Assembly: GCA_018992685.1 (NCBI GenBank) | Contig: JACVGT010000003.1 | Span: 1-64,000, forward strand | Source: Theionarchaea archaeon | GTDB lineage: Archaea; Methanobacteriota_B; Thermococci; Methanofastidiosales; SZ-28-30 | Length of the DNA stretch: 64,000 bases | Direction of reading: 5' to 3' | Part shown: one piece after another, positions 45,133 through 53,706 of the stretch | Position numbering within the stretch: position 1 is the stretch's first letter | Layout of the letters: each line of letters begins with the position of its first letter | Position numbers and translations under genes: made by a program | Notes under the pieces: model-generated | Told to the model about the DNA's origin: nothing | Database searches by the model: none | What the model saw: only the letters and a program-made list of their open reading frames with translations

Positions 45133-45700
45133 AAGGGCTTTGCTGACTATTGTTATTTATTTCACTTCCGTTTGATTCTAAGATAGAAAATAGGTTATGA
45201 TGAGCTGTTCTGGTTTAATCTAACTCTCAGTCCCTTCTTGCTGGTGATCGAAATTCAGTATTTCTTCATTTCACTTCAGGTCAGAGCTATATTCAACTCT
45301 GTCAACACCTTTATCCCGAGAGTAATCCACACAACAATGACACTCAAGCCGGAGAACGTGGGCCCAACTTCCGGCAGTAATCTCCTCCAGTGCTCAGCAT
45401 GCCCAGGCTCCTACTAGACTGAATTCAGAAACCTTTGCACACTGAACATTCAAGAAGAAGTATATTCTTGATTTTTGGGTTGATCATACGTTTTTCAGGA
45501 ATAAAAAAACGTCCTAGCAGTTTATTTGAGACAAAGGCTCTCCGGGTTTCTACTTCAACCTTTCTAAACCATATGGAACTATGTTAAATGTATTGAGATT
45601 CAGATTGTTGATATTTTATGATATCTAAACAATGTGAACAATGAAAACGTTCTTATATTACCGGGGTTTTCTATCACAAATCTCACAGGAGGTGAAAGAG
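45133..45700 (+). other. Long intergenic stretch
   Basis: I see no gene here. The last 100 bases are AT-rich and probably hold the promoter of the protease at 45701. The longer frame of that gene from 45641 would cover a stretch without signal-peptide character. Confidence 0.3.
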
Positions 45701-47446
45701 TTGAAAGGAAAAAAAGCAATGCTGTTAGTATTGATACTCGCAATGAGCATCCCGTCTGTTATATCGAGTGGCGACTCCATCAGTGTGGAGTACACTTTTA
45801 GCACCGTGTTCATGAATGACCACTGGGTCATCGTGGACGGTATTCTGCAGGAAATTGCTGGTGAACCAGTGGTACCGTGCTACCCCGCACGAATTCTTCT
45901 CCCTCAGGACGCTGAGGTTACTGATGTTAGTGTTTCCCACAGCAGCCCCATCATCCAGCAGGGAATTGACATCCAGTGGGGGCAGCCCCCGTGTACATTC
46001 AGTGACACCCCAGTCAAGGTGGGGAGAAACAATGACATCTATGGCTCAGACAATCCCTACCCGGGTAAGATGATTGACGTCCTTTCTGTTCAATCTTTCA
46101 GAGGGTTCAAAATACTGTATGTGAACTTGTTCCCGCTGCAGTACCAGCCAAAATCGCAGACTGCAACACTCTATGAAACAATTACAGTGAATGTCAAGAC
46201 TCAGAAAGGCCCCGTCCAGACCCTGTACAGAGGATACAGTGCAGACAAAGAGGCAGTCATCGATCTGGTAGACAATCCTGAAACAGTGGATAGCTACACA
46301 ACACCTGCGCAGAGTGTGTCACCACTCCTTGAATCGGGAACCTACGAATACATCATCATAACCAGCGACGCGCTGACACCAACCTTCCAAGCACTGGCCA
46401 ACCACAAAGCTGCTTTCGTGAACGGAACGAAAATCGTCGATATCCAGTGGATTTACTCTAATTACACAGGGCTAGACGATCCCATGAAAGTGAGGAACTT
46501 CATTACAGACGCCTACAATACGTGGGGAACAAACTGGTGTCTCCTGGGTGGAGATGTGGATGTTGTCCCCTACAGAGGATTCTATGTACGGGTACCAGGA
46601 GGAAGAGATCCCGACATGGCAGCTGACATGTACTTTGGATGCCTGGATGGGACATTTGACGCAGATGGTGACGAACGCTACGCAGAAGAGAACGATGACA
46701 TTGACTGGCTGGAGGAGGTCTTCATTGGGAGGGCACCTGTAGAGACGGTTGACGAAGCTCAAATATTCGTCAACAAGGTCATAGCCTATGAACTGGCGCC
46801 CAAACAGAAAATCTGTCAGTTCCACCAGTCTCGATTGTCCACCGGCAATACGCCCGATTCCAGAGTGATCGCCTGGGACTGCGAGTACTGGACACCCTCC
46901 GACTACGAAAAGCGAGAGCTCTTTGAAGAGGACGGCAATGTGTCCAAGTCTGACTGGATCGCTGCGTGGAATGGGAAGCCTCTGATGTTCCAGCACGTGG
47001 GACATGGCAATACCACAGTCTACGACATCTGCTATGAAGTAGGGGGAGAGGTTGCCTGGTATAATGCAGACGTTCCGAGCCTGGTTAACACCGATTTCTG
47101 GCCCATACACATGAGTGTTGCCTGCATCACCGGAGAATTCGAGGCTAACGACTGTCTGGCTGAAATGTATGTCAAGGATGACGCAGGAGCCATCGCCACC
47201 ATGATGAACGACAACTACGGATGGTATTCTTCACTTGATGCCTCCAAGTACTCAGGGGAATTCCTGGAAACCATGTTCAGAGCCCTGTTCAGTGATGGAA
47301 AACAGAACCTAGGAGAACTTCTGAATCAGGCCAAGAGCTACTGGATCTCTGCAGCCGAGTCCAATGGAACATACAGATGGTGCTACTTCGAGATCAACCT
47401 TATGGGAGACCCTGAAACACCCTGTCTAACTCAGAGAGCCTTTTAA
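45701..47446 (+). CDS. Secreted gingipain-like cysteine protease (peptidase C25)
   Basis: The 581-residue protein starts at TTG 45701, six bases after AGGAGGTG, and opens with a signal peptide (AMLLVLILAMSIPSVISS). Residues about 30-190 are a propeptide-like beta domain. The catalytic C25 domain follows, with GGDVDVVPYR, the His in HVGHGN (H432/H435) and the nucleophile C475 in ACITGEFEAN. The protein ends soon after the catalytic domain (MGDPETPCL), without an anchor, so it is probably released. It cleaves proteins outside the cell, probably after Arg or Lys as in the family. ATG 45641 is a less likely start. A T-rich terminator-like run follows. Confidence 0.85.
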   Translation: MKGKKAMLLVLILAMSIPSVISSGDSISVEYTFSTVFMNDHWVIVDGILQEIAGEPVVPCYPARILLPQDAEVTDVSVSHSSPIIQQGIDIQWGQPPCTFSDTPVKVGRNNDIYGSDNPYPGKMIDVLSVQSFRGFKILYVNLFPLQYQPKSQTATLYETITVNVKTQKGPVQTLYRGYSADKEAVIDLVDNPETVDSYTTPAQSVSPLLESGTYEYIIITSDALTPTFQALANHKAAFVNGTKIVDIQWIYSNYTGLDDPMKVRNFITDAYNTWGTNWCLLGGDVDVVPYRGFYVRVPGGRDPDMAADMYFGCLDGTFDADGDERYAEENDDIDWLEEVFIGRAPVETVDEAQIFVNKVIAYELAPKQKICQFHQSRLSTGNTPDSRVIAWDCEYWTPSDYEKRELFEEDGNVSKSDWIAAWNGKPLMFQHVGHGNTTVYDICYEVGGEVAWYNADVPSLVNTDFWPIHMSVACITGEFEANDCLAEMYVKDDAGAIATMMNDNYGWYSSLDASKYSGEFLETMFRALFSDGKQNLGELLNQAKSYWISAAESNGTYRWCYFEINLMGDPETPCLTQRAF

Positions 47447-47449
47447 TCA

Positions 47450-47477
47450 TCTCTTTTTTATTTCTTTCTTTCTTTTC
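47450..47477 (+). terminator. T-rich terminator after the C25 protease
   Basis: A pyrimidine stretch with several T runs begins about four bases after the protease stop codon. Confidence 0.4.
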
Positions 47478-47556
47478 GAGCGTTTTGATAATACCTGATT
47501 CTCCAGTACTGCAAACTCTGAGGAACAGCAGTGGTTGAGCAATTGTTGTCATGATG

Positions 47557-47603
47557 TCACATCAATTCACAAAAGATCACATCTACTCACAAATAGATTT
47601 TTA
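47557..47603 (+). promoter_or_regulatory. Tandem 20-bp repeats and TATA box
   Basis: Two units beginning TCACATC and containing TCACAAA lie back to back (47557-47576 and 47577-47596), matching at about 17 of 20 positions, directly in front of the AT-rich TATA GATTTTTAAATTG. Two factor-binding sites on the same DNA face are likely. The TCACAAA word also occurs in the cluster at 24221. Confidence 0.55.
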
Positions 47604-47624
47604 AATTGTAGAATCTCTTTTTTC

Positions 47625-47790
47625 TCAGCCTGAGACCTCTATGCACAGAGCTGTCTCGGCTAATAGGAAGGGAAACAGCTCGATCAGGAGGAAGTGCTCC
47701 CTCAGGATGACAGAGAAAGGCTGGAGAGAGGGAATTACAGGTTCTTCATAGGTAGTTCACCTCAAGACCCTCTCCAGCCTTAGACTTTTT
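47625..47790 (+). ncRNA. Candidate structured RNA upstream of glycan genes
   Basis: A promoter at 47597 would start a transcript here that contains no ORF but several hairpins: CTCA-GCC-TGAG at the 5' end; GAGCTGT (about 47648) with ACAGCTC (about 47676); and a long stem with AAGGCTGGAGA (47717-47727) pairing with TCTCCAGCCTT (47771-47781), extended by GGG/CCC. The long stem is followed at once by AGACTTTTT, like a terminator. It may be an independent small RNA or a regulatory leader of the glycosyltransferase at 47916. I do not recognise the family. Confidence 0.4.
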
Positions 47791-47915
47791 CACATGAGAT
47801 TATGAGATTCCTGCCAGTGGCAGCAAGCCCCATGATTTATTGCCATTGGAGACGGTGCCAACCATACCATTTTATAGGATGGAGCCGATCGGTGAGTCAA
47901 TCGTGAGGGAACCCA

Positions 47916-49019
47916 ATGAACCACAAGGTTGGAATCATCGCAGACAGGCTCAACAGGACTCTAACAGGTGTAGGGATGTACGTGTACCACCTCGTAAATG
48001 AGCTCTCAAAGATAGAGGATATTGCTCTGATAACCTATCGGAATCCTTGCCCACCTCTTGACGTCCCCACAGAAATCATGAACCCCCTGGGAGCCTTCTC
48101 TGATCGCTCTCTCTATCTGTGGCATCTCTATGTGAATGGCGTTCTCCACCGTACCACTCAGTTCGACATCGTCCATTCCCCTGAAAATGCTGCTCTCATC
48201 ACCTCAGTGAAGTGCAAGAAAGTCGTCACTGTTCATGATCTGATTCTGTATTTGTTTCCCCACTATGGAGGAATCCTTCACAGAGCACGGTACAGGATGC
48301 TTCTCCCGTGGACTGCAAAGACTGCAGATCGTATCATTGCTGTTTCTCAGAGTACGAAACGGGACCTTGTCACCCTGGTAGGAGTGCCGCAGTACAAAAT
48401 CACAGTCATCTATCCAGGTGTGGGGCCTGAATTCAGCCCCTGTGACCCTCGTGCAGTCAGAGAGATACGGGAAAAATACCATCTCGAATGCCCCTTTATC
48501 CTGTACACGGGCACACTATCTCCTCACAAGAATGTTTCAACATTAGTTGCGTCCTTCAGGAAACTGAAAGACTCTGGGATGCCGCACTCTCTGGTACTGA
48601 CAGGGGCAAAAGGCTGGAGATACCACTCCGTGATAGAGACCATTGAGAGGCTGCACATGGAAAAGAATGTCATCCTCACCGGGTACATTCCCTCTGAGGA
48701 TCTTCCTGCTGTATACAGCGCAGCAGATGTGTATGTTTATCCTTCATTATATGAAGGGTTTGGGCTGCCCGTAGTTGAAGCTATGGCATGTGGATGTCCG
48801 GTGGTGGCCTCCACTGGGTCTTCACTACCTGAAGTCGTGGGAGATGCAGGGATTCTGGTCACTCCCACCGTAGATGAATTGACTGCCAGCATACAGGAGG
48901 TTCTCAAGGACGAGAGCTTGAGAGACGAGTTATCTCGAAAAGGACTGGAGCGAGCATCGAAATTCACCTGGAAGAAAACAGCAGCTGAAACAAAGAACGT
49001 ATATGAAGAACTGGCATAA
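47916..49019 (+). CDS. Glycosyltransferase family 4 (GT-B fold)
   Basis: The 367-residue enzyme has the acceptor domain with GVGMYVYHLVNEL at the start and the nucleotide-sugar domain with the EX7E motif in YEGFGLPVVEAMACGCPVV. It adds a sugar to a lipid- or glycan-linked acceptor in the cytoplasm. The ATG follows GTGAGGGAACCCA. It overlaps the next glycosyltransferase frame, indicating one operon. Confidence 0.9.
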   Translation: MNHKVGIIADRLNRTLTGVGMYVYHLVNELSKIEDIALITYRNPCPPLDVPTEIMNPLGAFSDRSLYLWHLYVNGVLHRTTQFDIVHSPENAALITSVKCKKVVTVHDLILYLFPHYGGILHRARYRMLLPWTAKTADRIIAVSQSTKRDLVTLVGVPQYKITVIYPGVGPEFSPCDPRAVREIREKYHLECPFILYTGTLSPHKNVSTLVASFRKLKDSGMPHSLVLTGAKGWRYHSVIETIERLHMEKNVILTGYIPSEDLPAVYSAADVYVYPSLYEGFGLPVVEAMACGCPVVASTGSSLPEVVGDAGILVTPTVDELTASIQEVLKDESLRDELSRKGLERASKFTWKKTAAETKNVYEELA

Positions 49020-49035
49020 GAAGAGTTATTCACAC

Positions 49036-50229
49036 ATGCGAGATGGTACTGTGCACATATGTGATATTGCCCCTTTTGGTGTCTATCCCCCGAGGGGGGG
49101 AGGGCACAGCAGGATACACCATCTGAACCTGCAGGCTACACGGAAAGGACACACCGTCTTTTTGTTTTCACAGGGTATCAGGAGGTTTGAGCTCACAATC
49201 CCCCTGAAATCATGGACTACAGGCATTAATGAGAGATATACTGAATATCGCTATGTCAATATGCTGTCTTTGGCTGCAGCTCTCTTCACGGGGAGTGCGG
49301 GTGCTCCGCCCCTCCTTGCAGGAGATGTCCTTGATATTGTGCACCCTTCCGTCCTGACGAGAGCAGTTCATCAGAGTGATGTGGTAAAAGTTGAGCATCC
49401 CTGGCAGATGGAGTATCTAAAGAGTATTGCAGGGGACCTGCCGGTGGTGATAGTGGAAGCCAATGTGGAATGTGATTTGCTGCAACAGACACTGAACAAA
49501 AAGGTTCCCTATTCTCAATGGCTGTATGAGACAGCAGTGAAAAAGGAGCGGTCTGCTCTTGCCATGGCTGATGCAGTTATGGTGACTTCTTTCCGGGATA
49601 AGGAAACTCTCATCCGGAAATTCAAGGTGAAGGGTGCAGTTCATATTGTGCCCAATGGAGTTGACACATCTCTGATTTGTCCTGCATCCGAATCTGAGAA
49701 GGAAAAGGAAAAAGACAAGCTGGGGTTCTCCAATAAGACGGTTGTGTTGTTCACAGGATCTAGCCACCCACCTAATAGAGAGGCAGTTCGCCACATTGTG
49801 AGAATGGCCCATGATCTGCCAGAAACCCTTTTTGTGGTGGCAGGGAGAGTGGGAGATTCTCTGACAAGCACCAGAAATGTTCTCGTCACAGGATACGTAG
49901 AGGACATGACTTCCTTTCTCAGAGCTGCAGATATTGCTGTGAACCCCGTGACATCAGGGAGTGGGACTAATGTTAAAATGCTGGAGTACATGGCAGCAGG
50001 CCTCCCGGTGGTGTCCACTCCAACAGGTGTGAGAGGGCTAGATGTGGAGTCCGGAGTTCATGCCATGGTTCAGAATCTTGAAGAGTTCCCCTCTTCCCTT
50101 GACGTCATACTAAAGGATGAGGACCTTAGAGAGACTCTCAGTAGGAACGGGAGAACTCTTGTAGAGGAGAAATACAACTGGAAGAAGATCAGTGAGAAAG
50201 AGTTAGATATTTTGCAGCGACTTCTTTGA
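49036..50229 (+). CDS. Glycosyltransferase family 4
   Basis: A 397-residue GT-B enzyme. The N-terminal domain has PPRGGGHSRIHHLNL, and the C-terminal domain has FTGSSHPPNREAV, GYVEDMTSFLRAADIAVNP and KMLEYMAAGLPVVSTPTG. It lacks the exact EX7E glutamate pair of the gene before, having a related form. ATG 49036 begins the fold; an ATG at 49003 overlaps the previous gene and has no better signal. Its end overlaps the end of the opposite-strand gene by 27 bp. Confidence 0.87.
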   Translation: MRDGTVHICDIAPFGVYPPRGGGHSRIHHLNLQATRKGHTVFLFSQGIRRFELTIPLKSWTTGINERYTEYRYVNMLSLAAALFTGSAGAPPLLAGDVLDIVHPSVLTRAVHQSDVVKVEHPWQMEYLKSIAGDLPVVIVEANVECDLLQQTLNKKVPYSQWLYETAVKKERSALAMADAVMVTSFRDKETLIRKFKVKGAVHIVPNGVDTSLICPASESEKEKEKDKLGFSNKTVVLFTGSSHPPNREAVRHIVRMAHDLPETLFVVAGRVGDSLTSTRNVLVTGYVEDMTSFLRAADIAVNPVTSGSGTNVKMLEYMAAGLPVVSTPTGVRGLDVESGVHAMVQNLEEFPSSLDVILKDEDLRETLSRNGRTLVEEKYNWKKISEKELDILQRLL

Positions 50230-51225
50230 GGTCCCGAATACAGCATCCACAACCCCCTGCAGGACTGATGTGACTACCGAGCTCTTTCCTTTCAGAGTGT
50301 AGACAGTGAGTTTTCTGGCAACCCACCCTGCGTAGAACAATGATGCCGTCACTCTCTTGAAGCCCTCACAGTGTCTCTTGATGAATATATACCTGTTTCT
50401 CACAAAATAGTACGCCATATGAGGACTGAACTCTCCGCCTGTGCTTCTGGCAATCTTGTGCCAGACTTTGCCTTGAGGGATATACACGCTGGTAAATCCT
50501 TTCTTGGAACATCGCACACAGAAGTCAGTTTCCTCAAAATAGGCAAAGTAGACAGGATCAAGAAGACCCACTGTCTCAAGGACGTCTCGCTTCACCAGGA
50601 AAGCACACCCCGGAATGTAGTCCACTTCCCCCTCATCGTACTTTCCATTAATTTCTCCTCGCCCCCTCTCTTTGGTTTTGCCTGTCCACCAGTTGATGAT
50701 ACCACCTGCAGCCTGTGTTCTCGTGGGGTCATCATAGTAATACAGGGTGGGCCCTGCAATGCCTGCTTTCTCGTGATGCTTTACCCCATTGATCAGCTCG
50801 GAAAGAAGAGACGGGTCAACTACAGTATCGTTATTCAACAGGAAGACGTAATCTGCCTCGCAGGAATGAAGAGCACATTGAATTCCAATATTATTTCCCT
50901 CCGCAAACCCGTAGTTTTCCTCATTCTTGATGAGGAGAAGATATCTCCCCGGTCTAGCGTTCCCTTCTGCTGTAGGTATATCAGCTCGGGCATACTCTTT
51001 GATTGTGATGGGGGGTTCTTCCCCGTGATATTGAAAAAAAGGTGATTCCACGTGTATTCTTCCTGAACAGTATTCCCGTATTTTCTGTACTGACTCATCC
51101 TGTGACCCATTATCCACTACAATGACGTCATATTCTGGGTAGTCCAGCCGATACACAGATTCCAGGCATTCGATGGTATCAGCCCAGCCATTCCAGTTCA
51201 GGATGACAATTGAAACTCTGCACAT
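50203..51225 (-). CDS. Glycosyltransferase family 2
   Basis: The 340-residue enzyme has the GT-A start VSIVILNWNGWADTIECLESV, the DNGSQD contact, the metal-binding NNDTVVD (DXD-like), and GCAFLVKRDVLETVGLLDP, followed by FEETDFCVR, the typical acidic base region of rhamnosyltransferase-like members. It lies directly after another GT2 gene on the same strand, with a 13-bp gap. Confidence 0.9.
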   Translation of the reverse strand: MCRVSIVILNWNGWADTIECLESVYRLDYPEYDVIVVDNGSQDESVQKIREYCSGRIHVESPFFQYHGEEPPITIKEYARADIPTAEGNARPGRYLLLIKNEENYGFAEGNNIGIQCALHSCEADYVFLLNNDTVVDPSLLSELINGVKHHEKAGIAGPTLYYYDDPTRTQAAGGIINWWTGKTKERGRGEINGKYDEGEVDYIPGCAFLVKRDVLETVGLLDPVYFAYFEETDFCVRCSKKGFTSVYIPQGKVWHKIARSTGGEFSPHMAYYFVRNRYIFIKRHCEGFKRVTASLFYAGWVARKLTVYTLKGKSSVVTSVLQGVVDAVFGTSKKSLQNI

Positions 51226-51238
51226 GGGTTACGCCTCT

Positions 51239-52411
51239 TCATTTCTTGTCTTTTTGTGGATGAAAGACTTTTTTCAAGAATTTCTCCAGCCAGCAGCAGG
51301 AATCAGTCTTGAAGATCCATTGTTCTGCCACGTCCCTGTAGTGAGGTAGTGTGTGAATGCGTTGTCTTTCCAGGAGGATCGTTTTGCTTTTCTTCACAAA
51401 GGAACTAAGTGATTTCTTTCCTAGGGCATGATTCAGCCGTATGAATTGCAGCAGCATGTATGCATACGAAGGCAAGAACATCACAATATACCGTAAAGGA
51501 AAGTACTTCATAACGATATAGAGTTTGTTCCTGATCTGGTAGTATTGAGTGGTGGCAGAAACATTCCCGGATACCCCCCGGTTATGGTATGCCACTGAGG
51601 TAGGCACGAGGACCACATCGTACCCTGCCAGTCTGATTCGCCACGAAAGGTCCACATCCTCAAATATTAGAAAGAAATCAGGATCAAAGAGTCCTACCTT
51701 CTCCAAGACGTGCCCTTTTACAATTTCTGCCGCTGCACAAGCTCCAAATATTTCGTGTACTGTGTCAAATCGCGCATCATCCTTTTTACCAAACCAGATA
51801 TCTCGTATAGCTCCATCTGAGTACAGTTCCTGGCCTACAGAATCAATGTAATGAGGATCTGAACTTCTGAGCAATTTGGGTTGAGCAGCTCCTACATCAG
51901 GATTATTTTCACAGGCAGCAACAAGTTCTGTAAGAAATGAGGGATCTACCACAATATCGTTATTAAGCAGGAGGACATAGTCTGGATTCATTCTTAAAGC
52001 AACCCTGATGCCAATGTTGTTCCCTTCTGCGAACCCATAGTTTTTCTCATTGGCGATGATGGTTATGCCTCGCGTTAGATGCGGTGTGATGACTTCTGAT
52101 TCTTTTCTGGTCAGTATTTGAAAGCTGAAGCCTGCTAGCGTACTTACCTGCGATCTGATACTGTCTATGCGATCGCTTTCTGGACTATTGTCAACTACCA
52201 GTACAGCCAGAGGGTCGTAATTGGTGTTGTACAGAGATTGTATACACTCCATAGTATCCTTCGGACTGCCCCAATGCAGGGTCACCACCATAACTGAAGG
52301 GTTTTCATGATACGTGGATCTTGTAGACCTGGTCATCTCGACATTGGGCTTGCCTTTCCTTTTTCTGTCAAGATTTTCAGTCATATTGTTTGATTCAGTA
52401 CTTTTCTTCAT
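51239..52411 (-). CDS. Glycosyltransferase family 2
   Basis: The 390-residue enzyme has a 37-residue basic N-terminal extension, then VMVVTLHWGSPKDTMECIQS, VVDNSPESD, LLNNDIVVDP and FLIFEDVDLSWR. A C-terminal hydrophobic stretch (YIVMFLPSYAYMLL) may touch the membrane. It is paralogous to the next GT2 gene in the operon (the shared stretch YGFAEGNNIGI is identical). ATG 52411 or 52384 is the start. Confidence 0.88.
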   Translation of the reverse strand: MKKSTESNNMTENLDRKRKGKPNVEMTRSTRSTYHENPSVMVVTLHWGSPKDTMECIQSLYNTNYDPLAVLVVDNSPESDRIDSIRSQVSTLAGFSFQILTRKESEVITPHLTRGITIIANEKNYGFAEGNNIGIRVALRMNPDYVLLLNNDIVVDPSFLTELVAACENNPDVGAAQPKLLRSSDPHYIDSVGQELYSDGAIRDIWFGKKDDARFDTVHEIFGACAAAEIVKGHVLEKVGLFDPDFFLIFEDVDLSWRIRLAGYDVVLVPTSVAYHNRGVSGNVSATTQYYQIRNKLYIVMKYFPLRYIVMFLPSYAYMLLQFIRLNHALGKKSLSSFVKKSKTILLERQRIHTLPHYRDVAEQWIFKTDSCCWLEKFLKKVFHPQKDKK

Positions 52412-52870
52412 TTAAGCTTACTGCTGGACGGTCTTTCATAACCTGGATCTTCAACAAATCTTCCATCCTGAATTTACGTCCAACGAAAATCCCTGCCAAT
52501 ATTGTGACAAAGAAAAATCCACGATTAAGACCTTGAGGCAACATGTCACATCTTTTTCCCTTCTACCAAAGAGTGCTACCATTTCAGAATCTGTCCTTGG
52601 CTGGTCCTCTGTCGAAGTGTCTCCTAAGACAATTCTGTTTCTGGAATGATATCCAAGATGTTTTCTGGATCTATTACTACAGAAAACGTGTAGTGTCCAT
52701 CCGGGAGAGAACAGGTTATTCAAGGATATGCTTTTTCCTCCAAGAGAATATCTGTGACCTGTTCTCCATGTAGGTTACTCTCATTGGGTTGCCCCCGGAG
52801 GAATTTCACTAGGGACAGTTGCTTAAATCTGTATGCACATGCTTATAAGTCTGTATACACATACACATAC
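52412..52870. other. Divergent intergenic stretch with VapBC promoter
   Basis: Two overlapping frames on opposite strands near 52451-52773 lack start signals and are not called. CTTATAAGTC near 52840-52850 is the TATA box of vapB; words such as TATGCACATGC and GTATACACATACACATAC around it may be the antitoxin's own operator. Confidence 0.4.
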
Positions 52871-53083
52871 ATGAGCACAAAAACAATATCCATCACCAAG
52901 GATGTCTACGACATGTTGACAATGGAAAAAGGGGATAATGAGAGCTTCTCCGATGTAATCTCTCGATTAGTTAGAAGGAGATCGAAACTCTCCGACTCTT
53001 TTGGCAAGTGGGAAATGACGGACAGAGAAATAGAAGAATTCAAATCTGAACTTCACAGCATGTGGGAGGAGTGGCAAGTATGA
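52871..53083 (+). CDS. vapB: VapB-type antitoxin
   Basis: The 70-residue protein has the archaeal VapB (DUF217-like) pattern: a ribbon-helix-helix-type start (TKTISITKDVYDMLTMEK) and the SFSDVISRLVRR stretch, then an acidic toxin-binding tail. The TATA box about 27 nt before ATG 52871 makes it leaderless. It overlaps the toxin gene by four bases, so the two proteins are made together, and the antitoxin-toxin complex would repress the promoter. Confidence 0.85.
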   Translation: MSTKTISITKDVYDMLTMEKGDNESFSDVISRLVRRRSKLSDSFGKWEMTDREIEEFKSELHSMWEEWQV

Positions 53084-53463
53084 AATGCCTTGATTCTGAT
53101 TTCCTGATTGATATTCTCGCTGGAAAAGAAGAAGCAGAACGCAAAATGCTGGAAATAGAGATTGAAAGGCTAGCGACCACTGCTATCAATGTCTTCGAGA
53201 TCCTATTTGGAGCAGAATATTCAAGGAACAAGAAGAATATTAAGGAGGCACTCAGGATAGTAGGTGGGCTGGATGTTTTTGCCTTTGATCAAGAGGCTGC
53301 TGAGGAAGCTAGTAAGATTCAGGTTCAATGTATACGAAGAGGAACCCGTCTTCCAATCCGTGATCTCTTCATTGCTTCAGTGGCAAAAGCTCATGAGTGT
53401 GTTGTTGTGACCAGAAATGTGAATCATTTCAGAGGTTGTGGACTAGAAATAGAGACGTGGTAG
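53080..53463 (+). CDS. vapC: VapC toxin, PIN-domain ribonuclease
   Basis: The 127-residue PIN domain has the acidic active site: D5 and D7 in CLDSDFLID, Glu in NVFEILFG, Asp in PIRDLFIA, and the final TRNVNHF. It would cleave RNA, commonly initiator tRNA or rRNA in this family, unless bound by the antitoxin. GGGAGGAG upstream supports ATG 53080. It is inserted between glycan gene blocks. Confidence 0.88.
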   Translation: MKCLDSDFLIDILAGKEEAERKMLEIEIERLATTAINVFEILFGAEYSRNKKNIKEALRIVGGLDVFAFDQEAAEEASKIQVQCIRRGTRLPIRDLFIASVAKAHECVVVTRNVNHFRGCGLEIETW

Positions 53464-53706
53464 TGTCAACCTATGGTGCAATGCCTGTGGACTGGACTGA
53501 GGAAAATCACAGGAACCTCATCTAATACATTCCGGCTTGATACACCTGTTATGATTGCTCTATTCTCAATCAGCAAATCACACAGACTATTACTTCTTAG
53601 AAATGCCGATATCACGTATTAATACAAGAACCTTTTCTTGGAGGATCGGAATATTGAAACACCTTTCTACGGGAACCTTATTAAGTACAAACTAGGAATC
53701 CTTCAT

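Noticed and set aside
47640-47700. Resemblance of GGAAGGGAAACAG to RNase P RNA core sequences
   Set aside because: The other universally conserved RNase P segments are not found at the right distances and the transcript would be too short.
52451-52773. Opposite-strand frames of 90 and 76 codons upstream of VapBC
   Set aside because: They overlap each other, have no start signals and odd composition.
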